64,000 bases of DNA from Takakia lepidozioides (taxonomy: Eukaryota; Streptophyta; Takakiopsida; Takakiales; Takakiaceae). The notes under the pieces are model-generated. The model made no database searches, was not told the DNA's origin, and saw nothing but the letters and a program-made list of their open reading frames with translations. The stretch is from the NCBI GenBank assembly GCA_030704615.1, contig CM060731.1, positions 83,992,756 through 84,056,755 on the forward strand. Direction: 5' to 3'. Shown one piece after another: positions 55,030 through 64,000 of this stretch; position 1 is the stretch's first letter; every line of letters starts with the position of its first letter. The translations under genes and the position numbers were made by a program.

Positions 55030-55420
55030 TCCAGGGTCTCTCAAATAACTCTCCAAGAGCCCTCAAGATGTCTCTCAAACAATCTCACTAAAGCTTGCAC
55101 AATTGGACTCCAAATAGTCCACCAAGGCCCCAAGAGCCTGCCAAATCTTGGCCCTCAAGGACCCCAAATAGTCCTTCAGACAAGTCGCCAAAGACTCCTT
55201 AAGCTCGCCAAATATTAGCCTCCAAGGACCCCAAAATAGTCCTCCAAATAGCCCTCCAAAGGCTCCAAATGTTTGCCAAATATTGGTCTTCAAGGACCTC
55301 CAAACACCCCTTCAAGAGCTCTTCAAGTGTCTTACAAAAGCTCCTCAAAGGACCCCCCAAAGATCCTCCAAAGGCAATACTCCTCCAGAAGCAATACTCC
55401 TCCAGATACACCGTAGATGT
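55030..55420. repeat. Degenerate CTCCAAATAGTC-type tandem repeats
   Basis: Short units around CCTCCAAATAGTCC, GCCAAATATTGG and CTCAAGGACCCC alternate at 12-40 bp. The minus-strand frame over it (GALGGLFGGLF-like) follows the repeat. Low-complexity expansion, not a gene. Confidence 0.75.
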
Positions 55421-55473
55421 CATACTCTTTTAATGAAAACGTATGAAATGCGAAATCTCTACACTTGTATCCA

Positions 55474-55580
55474 TACACTGTTCACAAAAACGTATTTTAG
55501 GCAGTGGGGGCCCATACACTGTTCACAAAAGTGTATGTTGGGCAGAGGGAGCCCATACACAGTTTCTTGAAGAGTATGGA
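55474..55580. repeat. ~50 bp tandem repeat CCCATACACTGTTCACAAAA
   Basis: Units at about 55472, 55511 and 55553 with CATACACTGTTCACAAAA, then GTAT and GGCAG(T/A)G(G)G. Two full and one partial copy. Confidence 0.85.
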
Positions 55581-55590
55581 GACTAGGGTT

Positions 55591-56473
55591 TGTAGAGTAG
55601 TAAGAAACACCTTCTTCATGGTATCTTCCCCCCTAACATGCATGCAAGATTGCATTATCTTACCTTGCAATGCATTCATCCCAAATTGACAAGTTCCTCT
55701 TGATCTCCTTGGAACTCATAGCAAGCTAATGTGCCCAATGACAAGCGTCAAGCCTTGCTTCAATTTGAATTTTGTATGCCATCTTCCATGTGCTTTCCCT
55801 TGCATGGGCTAGTCACACACACTTCCACCTCTTGACCTAGGTGTTGTCTTCATTCACCATAATGTGTGTCCACACCTCTATTCAAGGGCTCATCTTCTCA
55901 AACTTGAAGTCACAAGCCCTAAAGAGCATGCTCCACATAAGCATCACTTGCTTGATCAACCATCCACCACAAAACTTAAGCAAAAAGGGAATGAATACAA
56001 TAGCTTCACCTTCCCTTTCCTTGTCTTGTCACATGCTAATGTATGGTTGAAGTTGCTATGCATCCCTTGAGCCACAATCTCCTTTCTTCATGAAGACCAC
56101 CTCCAATGATCTCCCACACGTGCTCTAAGCTCTTCAATACTCTAGGCTTGGTTTCACATCATCATGGATAGAATTCTCACCCACATGCTTCCATTTGGAG
56201 TCATCTTGAGTTTCTTGATGCTCTCCAAGTGGTTGCTTTGTTGTCTTCAAGCCCTAGCCTATGTAGCTCCTTGGCTTTTCTTCCACAACATGCACCACCT
56301 CATACACAAGAAATGAACTTGCTCACTTCACCTTCTAGCTCTCCTCAAGCTTGAATTGGAAGCCACACTTGGAAAGCATGCTCCACACGTACGCCACTTG
56401 CTTGGTCAACCACTTGCTTCACCAAGAGCAATCCAAGAACTCATAGAACTAGCAAAAGTACTCCCTTCTAGAG
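55591..56473. other. No gene seen; one imperfect ~70 bp duplication
   Basis: AAGTCACAAGCCCTAAAGAG..CATGCTCCACATAAGC (55908) and GAAGCCACACTTGGAAAGCA..TGCTCCACACGTACGC (56359) are related, both leading to CACTTGCTTG.TCAACCA. Otherwise featureless. Confidence 0.45.
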
Positions 56474-56800
56474 TCTTAGCTCTACTGTGCTAATTGTGCA
56501 AACAAATCTTTAGCCCTGTGCCTTCTGATTACAAGTCACGTTGTCAATGGGACTTCGACTGCTCTGAGAACTAGCTCATGAGTCATCGGGCTCCTCCAGG
56601 TAAACTGGATTGCAGCCGTTGTACCGCCCCTGTTGATGTTCACCACAATGTCCTGCCCTTCAATCATACCACCATCGAATATGGAAAGCTTCACGTTTTC
56701 GTCGTCCACACCAATGCGAATGTCCCCATACAATGGAGAAGAGGAGCGCACTCCTTCAGGAATATACGTCTCTCCGATGGAGTCCACCCACGTCCACTGG
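56474..56800 (-). pseudogene. Third, truncated copy of gene Q (3' part)
   Basis: Minus strand: TPEG-type start lost; reads SPLYGDIRIGVDDENVKLSI, DGGMIEGQDIVVNINRGGTT and ends LRAVEVPLTT, with the shared 3' flank down to 56474. It matches Q (59287-59850) closely and is cut at 56800/56801, exactly where the big palindrome's outer end (CATTTAAATTC) begins. Confidence 0.88.
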
Positions 56801-56821
56801 CATTTAAATTCTATTCCAAAG

Positions 56822-56829
56822 TATATAAA
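56822..56829 (+). promoter_or_regulatory. TATA box at outer end of left arm
   Basis: TATATAAA at ~20 bp from the arm end, pointing inward to the palindrome series; no ORF follows, so a non-coding transcript is possible. Confidence 0.4.
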
Positions 56830-56906
56830 GGAAATTATCCCCGTCCTTCATGTCCCCTCTCCCATTTGCCTCTCAACGACAACATCGTCCAAACCTGGTC
56901 CCTCCC

Positions 56907-57895
56907 AAAATCTGAAATGCGGCACCGCATTTCCAAAACTGGGGCAAGAACAATTTTCCGTTTCATGGTTTGGACATCAGAAACTGTTCGGACAAACGGA
57001 AATGCGGTGCCGCATTTCCGCTTCCGACACGGCAGTTTTGCTGATTGCCAGCTCCTTCCATGGAGGTAAATCGAAATGCGGAGGTCGAACATGGAAATGC
57101 GGTGCCGCATTTACCTTTTGGAGATGGACATTTTTCCAACTGCAGACCCATCGACGTTCTTGGGCTCCCCATTCCATGATGCTAGACGGGAATGCGGCAC
57201 CGCATTCCATTGTCCAATAAGAAATTTCGATGACGTACATGGAAATGCGGCGCCGCATTTCCAAAACGGACATCGTTGTTTGCCCAATTCCAGACCCTTT
57301 GACGGAAATGCGGCACCGCATTCCTGTAAAAACTTACATTGTCCTATAAAAACTTTCGATTGCCCAACATGAAAATGCGGCGCCACATTTCAAAAACAGA
57401 CATCATTGTTTGTCCAATTCCAGACCCGTGTGGGCATTCCGTCTTGATGGACGGAAATGCGGCACCGCATTCCATTGTCCGATTCGATATTTTGATGACG
57501 GACATGGAAATGCGGTGCCGCATTTCCAGAACGGACATCGTTGTTTGTCCAATTCCAGACCCTTCGACGGAAATGCGGCACCGCATTCCATTGTGCTCTC
57601 CGGAAATGTTGTGCCGCATTTCATTGTCCGGTACGAAATTTGGATGACAAACATGGAAATGCGGTGGCGCATTTCAAGTATGGACATGGACAAGCATTAG
57701 CGACTGGACATGCTTGGACAATTCAAGGTCCAATATGGAAATGCGGCGCCGCATTTCAAATTCGAAGTATGGTAATGCTATGTCAGGAAATGAAATGTTG
57801 TACAACATTTCCGTTATGACGACAACGGAGGAAAGGGAGCTGCTAGAAATCGCTGCATGGAGAAAAATGAAATGCGGTGCCGAATTTCCGAGCTT
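56907..57895. repeat. ~15 GGCGCC-type palindromes, left arm
   Basis: AAATGCGG(CG/TG/CA)CCGCATTT recurs near 56920, 57000, 57092, 57190, 57242, 57305, 57373, 57453, 57507, 57570, 57604, 57657, 57741, 57790 (as TGTTGTACAACA) and 57868. Spacers form a ~130 bp higher-order unit (GACGGACATGG ... ACATCGTTGTTTGTCCAATT) containing two palindromes. Confidence 0.92.
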
Positions 57896-58166
57896 TGGCG
57901 TGTACATGTTTCCTACAACTCATAGATGGATTTTCTTCACCTCAGGACTCTGATATCGCTGACCTTTGGTATAGTCATATGGACAGACACATTGTAGAAA
58001 TGAGACCTCAAATTGTAAACAGTGGGCCAATTACGGCAGTTCTTGAACACGATGAAACACAAGCACACAGAAGTGAGGTACGATGGGTTGTTTTATTGAT
58101 CGAACACGGTGTCTCTCATTTAGCAACTCCAGACAAATCTAAGCCCTTCCTCCTTCTACATGGGCG

Positions 58167-58745
58167 TCACCAAGTCGACGGAACTTCGATAGCCCTCAAA
58201 ACAAGCTCATTACTTATGCGGCACCTGGAGGTAAACTGCAATGCGGTCGATCTGGTGCCCTTGGTGGAGCTAATGACAATGTCATGCCCATCAATCATAC
58301 CACCATCATACATTGACAAGGTCACTGTGGGCCTCCTGTGCCCGTGCGATTCGTCTTCGCAACTCAGCCGAATGTCTCCATACACTGGAAAAGAGGAGTG
58401 AACTCCACGAATATAGTTTTCCCCGGTGCCGTCCTCCCTGGTCCACTGGCAGCAGTTCCAGCGCCAAAGTGAGGCCGTGCGTGATCTGTCCGGCATCCCA
58501 TTCCACCTTAATATATCGAGGTCAACAATTTTCAGGACCCAAGGACCGCATTGACCCTCGCCCTCACCTCGCTCAAAGCGGTAATAGCCCTCCAGATACT
58601 CCATTGCGCCCAAAGACTCCCGCTTGATTCCAGAAGCGTCTGTGAAAACAGAGAGCCAGACAATGATGTCTCCTCATTCTGGTTTGAACATAGCATAATC
58701 GTGGCCATGATAAGGGCAGTCAGCAGGATTTCGGCAGCATGGCAT
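58167..58745 (-). pseudogene. Gene P, left-arm copy (one nonsense codon)
   Basis: Starts at ATG 58745 in the context CAAGGATG, shared with P' and Q. Residues: MPCCRNPADCPYHGHDYAMF, then a TGA where P' has Ser (PE*GDIIVW, at about 58675). After that the frame is open to TGA 58167: MEYLEGYYRFERGEGEG, WRWNCCQWTREDGTGENYI, VYGDIRLSCEDESHGH, YDGGMIDGHDIVISSTKG, ELVLRAIEVPST. 192 residues if whole. A polyadenylation signal AATAAA (reverse of 58092-58097) follows within 75 bp. It is paralogous to Q: same start, WNCCQWT, GDIR, DGGMI-G-DIV and ELVLRA-EVP. No domain recognised, no signal peptide or membrane segment. Confidence 0.8.
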
Positions 58746-59286
58746 CCTTGAAAAAGAGTAGCGGAGTACGCTCAATGACAACAGCTCCCGGATGGAGGAG
58801 GCAGCAGCGCGGTGGCTGGAAGAAATTCAAGCAAACGCTACAATTCCTCACAAACACTCCAGGGCACATTTAAATTTCCCCCCGACAGGAACCTGCACGG
58901 ATGAAGATTGGCTGCTCCATGAATGTAGCCGTTTCAGTTTCCTTCCCTGCCATGCAAACTATGGGCAGTAAGTGCCAGGTGGGCCTATAGCCACTCGAGA
59001 CGACGAAGTCTGTCCCCCCTTCGATGTAAATGCGGCGCCGAATGGACTTCGGTGGCAGATTTCAAACTATACCCCGTGGATGAGAAAGAGGTATCGGTTC
59101 ATCCACCGCTGGCGTGATGAACACGTTACACGATGATTGGTGGGTACTTGTGACCCAGATGCTCCATTATTGGAGCCCGCACTGCTCTTCCGCTTCTCAT
59201 CATTTCGAAAATCTAAGGGCTTCGTTGCTGTCCACAAGGTCATTGTCATCGGCATCAAAGACGTCCTCAGGTCCTCCTTTGCAAGG
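58746..59286. promoter_or_regulatory. Divergent P-Q intergenic region, left arm
   Basis: 541 bp between the two divergent starts, nearly repeated in inverse at 61229-61770. It contains TTTAAATTT (58869), a TATA-like CTATACCCC (59069) and one decayed AAATGCGGCGCCGAAT at 59029. The likely shared promoter, by position only. Confidence 0.45.
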
Positions 59287-59850
59287 ATGCCGTGCTTCCG
59301 GAACCGGGACGACTGCCCTTATGGAGGCATCGATTATGCAATGTATTCGGCCACATCGGGAGACATCGTTATCTGGTACACAGATTACACAGAAGATACT
59401 GGTTCGAATGTGGAAACATTGTCCGCTTTTGCGTATCTCCCAGGCCAGTACGCCTTCGAGCGGGGTGACGATCTTGGTCTGAGGAGTCCGTGGCTCCTGC
59501 GCATCCTTGATTCCAATTTTCCCAGCTACGACGGGCACCCATGCAGAAGAATGCGCACTGCTATGCTGTTGCGGTGGAACTGCTGCCAGTGGACGTGGGT
59601 GGACTCCATCGGAGAGACTTATACTCCTGAAGGAGTGCGCTCATCTTCTCCATTGTATGGGGACATTCGCATTGGTGTGGACGACGAAAACGTGAAGCTT
59701 TCCATATTCGATGGTGGTATGATTGAAGGGCAGGACATTGTGGTGAACATCAACAGGGGCGGTACAACGGCTGCAATCCAGTTTACCTGGAGGAGCCCGA
59801 TGACTCATGAGCTAGTTCTCAGAGCAGTCGAAGTCCCATTGACAACGTGA
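59287..59850 (+). CDS. Gene Q, left-arm copy, intact; unknown function
   Basis: 187 codons from ATG 59287 (CAAGGATG context) to TGA 59848-59850. The frame is open further upstream without an ATG, and the start is fixed by comparison with P. Segments: MPCFRNRDDCPYGGIDYAMY, SGDIVIWYTDYTEDTGSNVE, YAFERGDDLGLRSPWLLRIL, TAMLLRWNCCQWTWVDSIGE, SPLYGDIRIGVDDENVKLSI, DGGMIEGQDIVVNINRGGTT, HELVLRAVEVPLTT. AATAAA lies 84 bp after the stop (59934-59939). Rich in Trp, Gly, Asp and beta-prone strands; acidic; no transmembrane segment. Two broken relatives are in the window (60666-61228, 56474-56800). It is the only P/Q copy with no lesion. Could be an element-encoded protein or a captured host gene. Confidence 0.82.
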   Translation: MPCFRNRDDCPYGGIDYAMYSATSGDIVIWYTDYTEDTGSNVETLSAFAYLPGQYAFERGDDLGLRSPWLLRILDSNFPSYDGHPCRRMRTAMLLRWNCCQWTWVDSIGETYTPEGVRSSSPLYGDIRIGVDDENVKLSIFDGGMIEGQDIVVNINRGGTTAAIQFTWRSPMTHELVLRAVEVPLTT

Positions 59851-60202
59851 CTTGTATTCAGAAGGCACAAGGCTAAAGATTTGTTTGCACAATCAGCACA
59901 GTAGACGTGCTTCAAATGCAATTTATGTGGATCAATAAAAACCCCATTGTGCCCTCTTTTTGTTCTATTTTGTATCCATCGTTCCCAAAATGCATCATTC
60001 CTCATTTCGTTTGGGATTGGGAGTGAGGGTGGATTTTGCAAGTGGCTGGTAGGCTGAAATGGGCCCCCATTGTACAGAGCAGTACCACCCTACCATTCGC
60101 GAAACCTTGCCTTTCAATATGTAATTCTAAAAAACATTGCCGAACCTCCTTCATCGGGAGGTCCTTCTCCCCCTATGACCGTGACACCCTAAACCCTATT
60201 CC

Positions 60203-60313
60203 CGCGGACACTCATTTCCGGAAAATAGTCATGCTCATGTTTTTTTCGACACTTACGACTCTGCTCATGGCTCATGCCGCTCATGGCTCATGGCTCATGA
60301 AATAGCAGCCCCC
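60203..60313. repeat. Palindrome loop with GCTCATG words
   Basis: 111 bp between the arms. It holds GCTCATGGCTCATGCCGC and GGCTCATGGCTCATGAAATA; reversed, it has the same layout as 11761-11820 and 14276-14365. Flanking arm sequence is CCCTAAACCCTATTCC on the left and its complement on the right. Confidence 0.8.
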
Positions 60314-60665
60314 GGAATAGGGTTTAGGGTGTCACCGTCATAGGGGGAGAAGGACCTCCCGATGAAGGAGGTTCGGCAATGTTTTTTAGAATTACATATT
60401 GAAAGGCAATGTTTCGCGAATGGTAGGGTGGTACTGCTCTGTACAATGGGGGCCCATTTCAGCCTACCAGCCACTTGCAAAATCCACCCACACTCCCAAT
60501 CCCAAACGAAATGAGGAATGATGCATTCTGGGAACGATGGATACAAAATAGAACAAAAAGAGGGCACAATGGGGTTTTTATTGATCCACATGAATTGCAT
60601 TTGAAGCACGTCTACTGTGCTGATTGTGCAAACAAATCTTTAGCCTTGTGCCTTCTGAATACAAG

Positions 60666-61228
60666 TCACGTTGTCAATGGGACTTTGACTGCTCTGAGAA
60701 CTAGCTCATGAGTCATCGGGCTCCTCCAGGTAAACTGGATTGCAGCCGTTGTACCGCCCCTGTTGATGTTCACCACAATGTCCTGCCCTTCAATCATACC
60801 ACCATCGAATATGGAAAGCTTCACGTTTTCGTCGTCCACACCAATGCAAATGTCCCCATACAATGGAGAAGAGGAGCGCACTCCTTCAGGAGTATACGTC
60901 TCTCCGATGGAGTCCACCCACGTCCACTGGCAGCAGTTCCACCGCAACAGCATAGCAGTGCGCATTCTTCTGCATGGGTGCCCGTCGTAGCTGGGAAATC
61001 GGAATCAAGGATGCGCAGGAGCCACGGACTCCTCAGACCAAGATCGTCACCCCGCTCGAAGGCGTAGTGGCCTGGGATATACTCAAAAGCGGACAATGTT
61101 TCCACATTCGAACCAGTATCTTCTGTGTAATCTGTGTACCAGATAACAATGTCTCCCGATGTGGCCGAATACATTGCATAATCGAAGCCTCCATAAGGGC
61201 AGTCGTCCCGGTTTCGGAAGCACGACAT
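60666..61228 (-). pseudogene. Gene Q', right-arm copy (one-base deletion)
   Basis: From ATG 61228 it matches Q to LLRILDSDFP, where a T-run is one base shorter (TTCCC versus TTTCCC, about 60997) and the frame is lost; the rest of Q (GVRSSSPLYGDI... to VPLTT) continues in the next frame to 60666. The polyadenylation signal is at 60577-60582 (reverse). Substitutions relative to Q include MSC for MPC and AFEYIPGHYAF for AFAYLPGQYAF. Confidence 0.85.
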
Positions 61229-61770
61229 CCTTGCAAAGGAGGACCTGAGGACGTCTTTGATGCCGATGACAATGACCTTGCGGACAACAACGAAGCCCTT
61301 AGATTTTTGAAATGATGAGAAGCGGAAGAGCAGTGCGGGCTCCAATAATGGAGCATCTGGGTCCCACATACCCACCAATCATCGTGTAACATGTTCATCA
61401 CGCCAGCGGTGTATGAACCGATACCTCTTTCTCATCCACGGGGTATAGTTTGAAATCTGCCACCGAAGTCCATTCGGCGCCGCATTTACATCGAAGGGGG
61501 GATGGACTTCGTCGTCTCGAGTGGCTATAGGCCCACCTGGCACTTACTGCCCATAGTTTGCATGGCAGGGAAGGAAACTGAAACGGCTACATTCATGGAG
61601 TAGCCAATCTTCATCCGTGCAGGTTCCTGTAGGGGGGAAATTTAAATGTGCCCTAGAGTGTTTGTGAGGAATTGCAGCGTTTGCTTGAACTTCTTCCAGC
61701 CACCGCGCTGTTGCCTCCTCCATCCGGGAGCTGCTGTCATTGAGCGTACTTTGCTACTCTTTTTTCAAGG

Positions 61771-62348
61771 ATGTCGTGCCGTCAAAATCCTGCAGACTCC
61801 CCTTATCATGGCCACGATTATGCTATGTTCAAACCAGAATCAGGAGACATCATTGTTTGGCTCCCTGTTTTCACAAATGCTTCTGGAATCAAGCGGGAGT
61901 CTTTGCGCGCAATGGAGTATTTGGAGGGCTATTACCGCTTTGAGCGAGGTGAGGGCGAGGGTCAATGCGTCCGTGGGTCCTGAAAATTGTTGACCTCGAT
62001 ATACCAAGGTGGGTTGGGATGTCGGACAGATCACGCACGGCCTCCCTTTGGCGCTGGAACTGCTGCCAGTGGACCAGGGAGGACGGCACCGGGGAAAACT
62101 ATATTCGTGGAGTTCACTCCGCTCTTCCAGTGTATGGAGACATTCGGCTGAGTTGCGAAGACGAATCGCACGGGCACATGAGGCCCACAATGACTTTGTC
62201 AATGTATGACGGTGGTATGATTGATGGGCATGACATTGTCGTCAGCTCCACCAAGGGCACCAGATCGACCGCATTCCAGATTACCTCAAGGTGCCGCATC
62301 AGTAATGAGCTTGTTTTGAGGGCTATCGAAGTTCCGTCGACTTGGTGA
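61771..62348 (+). pseudogene. Gene P', right-arm copy (frameshift)
   Basis: From ATG 61771: MSCRQNPADSPYHGHDYAMF, KPESGDIIVWLPVFTNASG, YYRFERGEGEGQC, then a one-base loss near 61968 shifts the frame. The rest (WVLKIVDLDIPRW, WNCCQWTREDGTGENYI, GGMIDGHDIVVSS, RAIEVPSTW) continues in the next frame to TGA 62346. AATAAA at 62417. It has Ser where P has its nonsense codon, so the two P copies carry different lesions. Confidence 0.85.
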
Positions 62349-62624
62349 CGCCCATGTAGAAGAGAAGGGCTTAGATTTTGTCTGGAGTTGCTAAATGTGA
62401 GACACCGTGTTCGATCAATAAAACAACCCATCGTACCTCACTTTTGTGTGCTTGTGTTTCATTGTGTTCAAGAACTGCCGTAATTGGCTCATTGTTTACA
62501 ATTTGTGGTCTCATTTCTACAATGTGTCTGTCCATATGAATATACCAGAGTCAGCGATAGCAGAGTCCTGAGGCGAAGGAAATCCATGTATGAGTAAAAG
62601 GAAACATGTACATGCCGAAGCTCG

Positions 62625-63745
62625 GAAATTCGGCACCGCATTTCATTTTTCTCCATGCAGCGATTTCTGGCAGCTCCCTTTCCTCCGTTGTGGTCGTAAT
62701 GGAAATGCTGTACCACATTTCATTTCTTGACATGGCATTATCATACTTCGAATTGGAAATGCGGCACCATATTGGACCTTGAATTGTCCAAGCATGTCCA
62801 ATCGCTAATGCTTGTCCATGTCCATACTGGAAATGCGGCACACCGCATTTCCATGTCCGTCATCGAAATTTCATACCGTACAATGGAATGCGGCACCGCA
62901 TTTCCATGTCCGTCATCGAAATTTCATACCGGACAATGGAATGCGGCACCGCATTTCCGGAGAGCACAATGGAATGCGGTGCCGCATTTCCATTGAAGGG
63001 TCTGGAATTGGACAAACAACGATGTCCGTTTTGAAAATGCGGCACCGCATTTCCATGTCCGTCATCAAAATTTCGTATTGGACAATGGAATGCGGTGCCG
63101 CATTTCCGTCCATCAAGACGGAATGCCCACACGGGTCTGGAATTGGACAAACAACGATGTCTGTTTTGGAAATGTGGCGCCGCATTTCCATGTTTGGCAA
63201 TCAAAGTTCTTTTGGACAATGTAATGCGTGCCGCATTTCCGTCCAGCACGATGGAATGCGGTGCCGCATTTCCGTCAAGGGGTTTAATTTGACAACACGA
63301 TGTCCTTTTTGGAAATGCGGCGCCGCATTTCCCATGTACGTCATCGAAATTTCTTTTTGGACAATGGAATGCGGTGTGCCGCATTCCCGTCTAGCATCAT
63401 GGAATGGGGAGCCGCATTTCCTTCGATGGGTCTGCTGTTGGAAAAACGTCCATCTCCAAAATGTAAATGCGGCACCACCGCATTTCCATGTTCGACCTCC
63501 GCATGCGGGTGGCATATCCATTTACCTCCATGAAGGAGCTGGCAATCGGCAAAACTGTCGTGTCGAGAACGGAAATGCGGCACCGCATTTCCGTTCGGCT
63601 CGGCCGACAGTTTCTGATGTCCAAACCATGAAACAAAAAATTGTTCTTGCCCCGGTTTGGGAAATGTGGTGCCGCATTTCTAAAGGAGGTTTTTGCAGTT
63701 GCCACATTTCCGTTCCGTCATGGAAATGCGGTGCCGCATTTCCGA
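62625..63745. repeat. ~15 GGCGCC-type palindromes, right arm
   Basis: Inverse of the left-arm series. Clear copies are near 62632, 62758, 62830, 62890, 62942, 62975, 63035, 63093, 63176, 63252, 63322, 63375, 63468, 63573 and 63725, several with small inserts such as CACACCGC or CACCACCGC at the centre. Confidence 0.9.
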
Positions 63746-63824
63746 TTTTGGAGGGACGTGGTTTGGACGATGTTGTCGTTGAGAAGCACATGGGAGAGGG
63801 GACATGAAGGACGGGGAGAATTTC

Positions 63825-63834
63825 CTTTATATAC
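63825..63834 (-). promoter_or_regulatory. TATA-like box at outer end of right arm
   Basis: GTATATAAAG on the minus strand, the mirror of 56822-56829, again pointing inward. Confidence 0.4.
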
Positions 63835-63854
63835 TCTGGAAGAGAATTTAAATG

Positions 63855-64000
63855 TACAGAGAGTTCATTAAAATTCTATTAATCTTGAAAATCATCACTA
63901 TCGTCGTCCTGTCCTTGACTGTCCTGCTCCTCCGCCTCCCCCCCCGTCATTGCCTTTCTCATCTCCAGCGGACTGCTCGTTGGCCAGGCTTTCGAAAATC
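63855..64000. other. Flank beyond the palindrome; nothing recognised
   Basis: AT-rich, then GTCGTCCTGTCCTTGACTGT; too short to assign. Confidence 0.4.

Larger units (their letters stand above)
56801..63854. mobile_element. ~7 kb inverted-repeat (foldback-like) element with two gene pairs
   Basis: The left arm 56801-60202 (3,402 bp) and right arm 60314-63854 (3,541 bp) are reverse complements over their whole length with scattered substitutions and indels. They meet around a 111 bp loop. Outer ends: CATTTAAATTCT on the left, AGAATTTAAATG on the right. Each arm holds, from outside in, a TATATAAA box, a ~1 kb palindrome series, gene P reading outward, and gene Q reading inward. The inner ends carry CCCTAAACCCTA. 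No transposase is recognised and no target duplication is evident (CACTGG versus TACAGA). The arm symmetry resembles foldback transposons, but the gene content does not match any I know. Confidence 0.9.

Noticed and set aside
55075-55423. Glycine/leucine/phenylalanine-rich minus-strand proteins
   Set aside because: They follow the degenerate CTCCAAATAGTC repeat and have no other support.
58746-59286. Starting Q upstream of 59287 in the open frame from about 59137
   Set aside because: No ATG there; the paralogue P starts at the aligned Met with the same CAAGGATG context.
1-64000. Bacterial features: operons, Shine-Dalgarno sites, rRNA or tRNA genes
   Set aside because: None seen; gene content, introns, polyadenylation signals and LTR elements are eukaryotic.

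Overview
The window reads as repeat-rich nuclear DNA from a streptophyte (green plant lineage). A charophyte alga such as Chara is my best guess, but the window alone does not prove it. The evidence is plant-type Ty3/gypsy retrotransposons primed by initiator Met-tRNA, a Tat/Ogre-like element with an ORF before gag, a poly(T)-tailed tRNA-derived SINE, a PLS-type PPR gene fragment, telomere-like CCCTAAA words and GT-AG introns. Almost everything is nested, broken mobile DNA; very little looks like a working host gene. Layout: 1-8.1 kb holds a chromovirus family in three pieces (minus-strand copy A running off the left edge, a minus-strand LTR stub B, and a plus-strand 3' end C with chromodomain and LTR). 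8.1-9.1 kb is a ~97 bp tandem satellite. 9.5-16.4 kb mixes two LINE fragments in opposite orientation, a SINE that splits the LINE reverse transcriptase, a CACTA-like terminus, and degenerate transposase-like and SWIM-finger coding pieces. 16.8-18.6 kb is an array of short palindromes (core AAATGCGGCGCCGCATTT). 19.6-21.1 kb has the best candidates for spliced genes, followed by a second, unrelated palindrome array (21.1-22.2 kb). 22.4-37.2 kb holds two rearranged, head-opposed copies of one Tat/Ogre-like family that has lost protease-RT-RNase H and carries an unusual accessory ORF (zinc knuckle, globular domain, coiled coil) downstream of integrase. 37.4-40.8 kb is another Tat-like pol with an internal duplication of the integrase zinc-binding region. 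44.4-47.0 kb is a pol whose integrase ends in a complete PHD finger. 48.0 kb has a PPR fragment. 51.2-54.4 kb (minus) is a retroelement gag-protease followed by a C5 DNA cytosine methyltransferase. 56.8-63.9 kb is a ~7 kb near-perfect palindrome: two ~3.4-3.5 kb arms around a 111 bp loop, each arm carrying a divergent pair of paralogous, unrecognised ~190 aa genes (here called P and Q) and its own series of the same GGCGCC-centred palindromes. How it fits together: most coding pieces are retroelement gag/pol modules disabled by stops, frameshifts, inversions and nested insertions. Three features do not fit an ordinary graveyard. First, a GGCGCC-centred palindrome recurs in several unrelated contexts (array, satellite, big palindrome). 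Second, the P/Q inverted element keeps one apparently intact gene and has polyadenylation signals behind every gene copy. Third, retroelements have picked up chromatin modules (chromodomain, PHD finger, cytosine methyltransferase).
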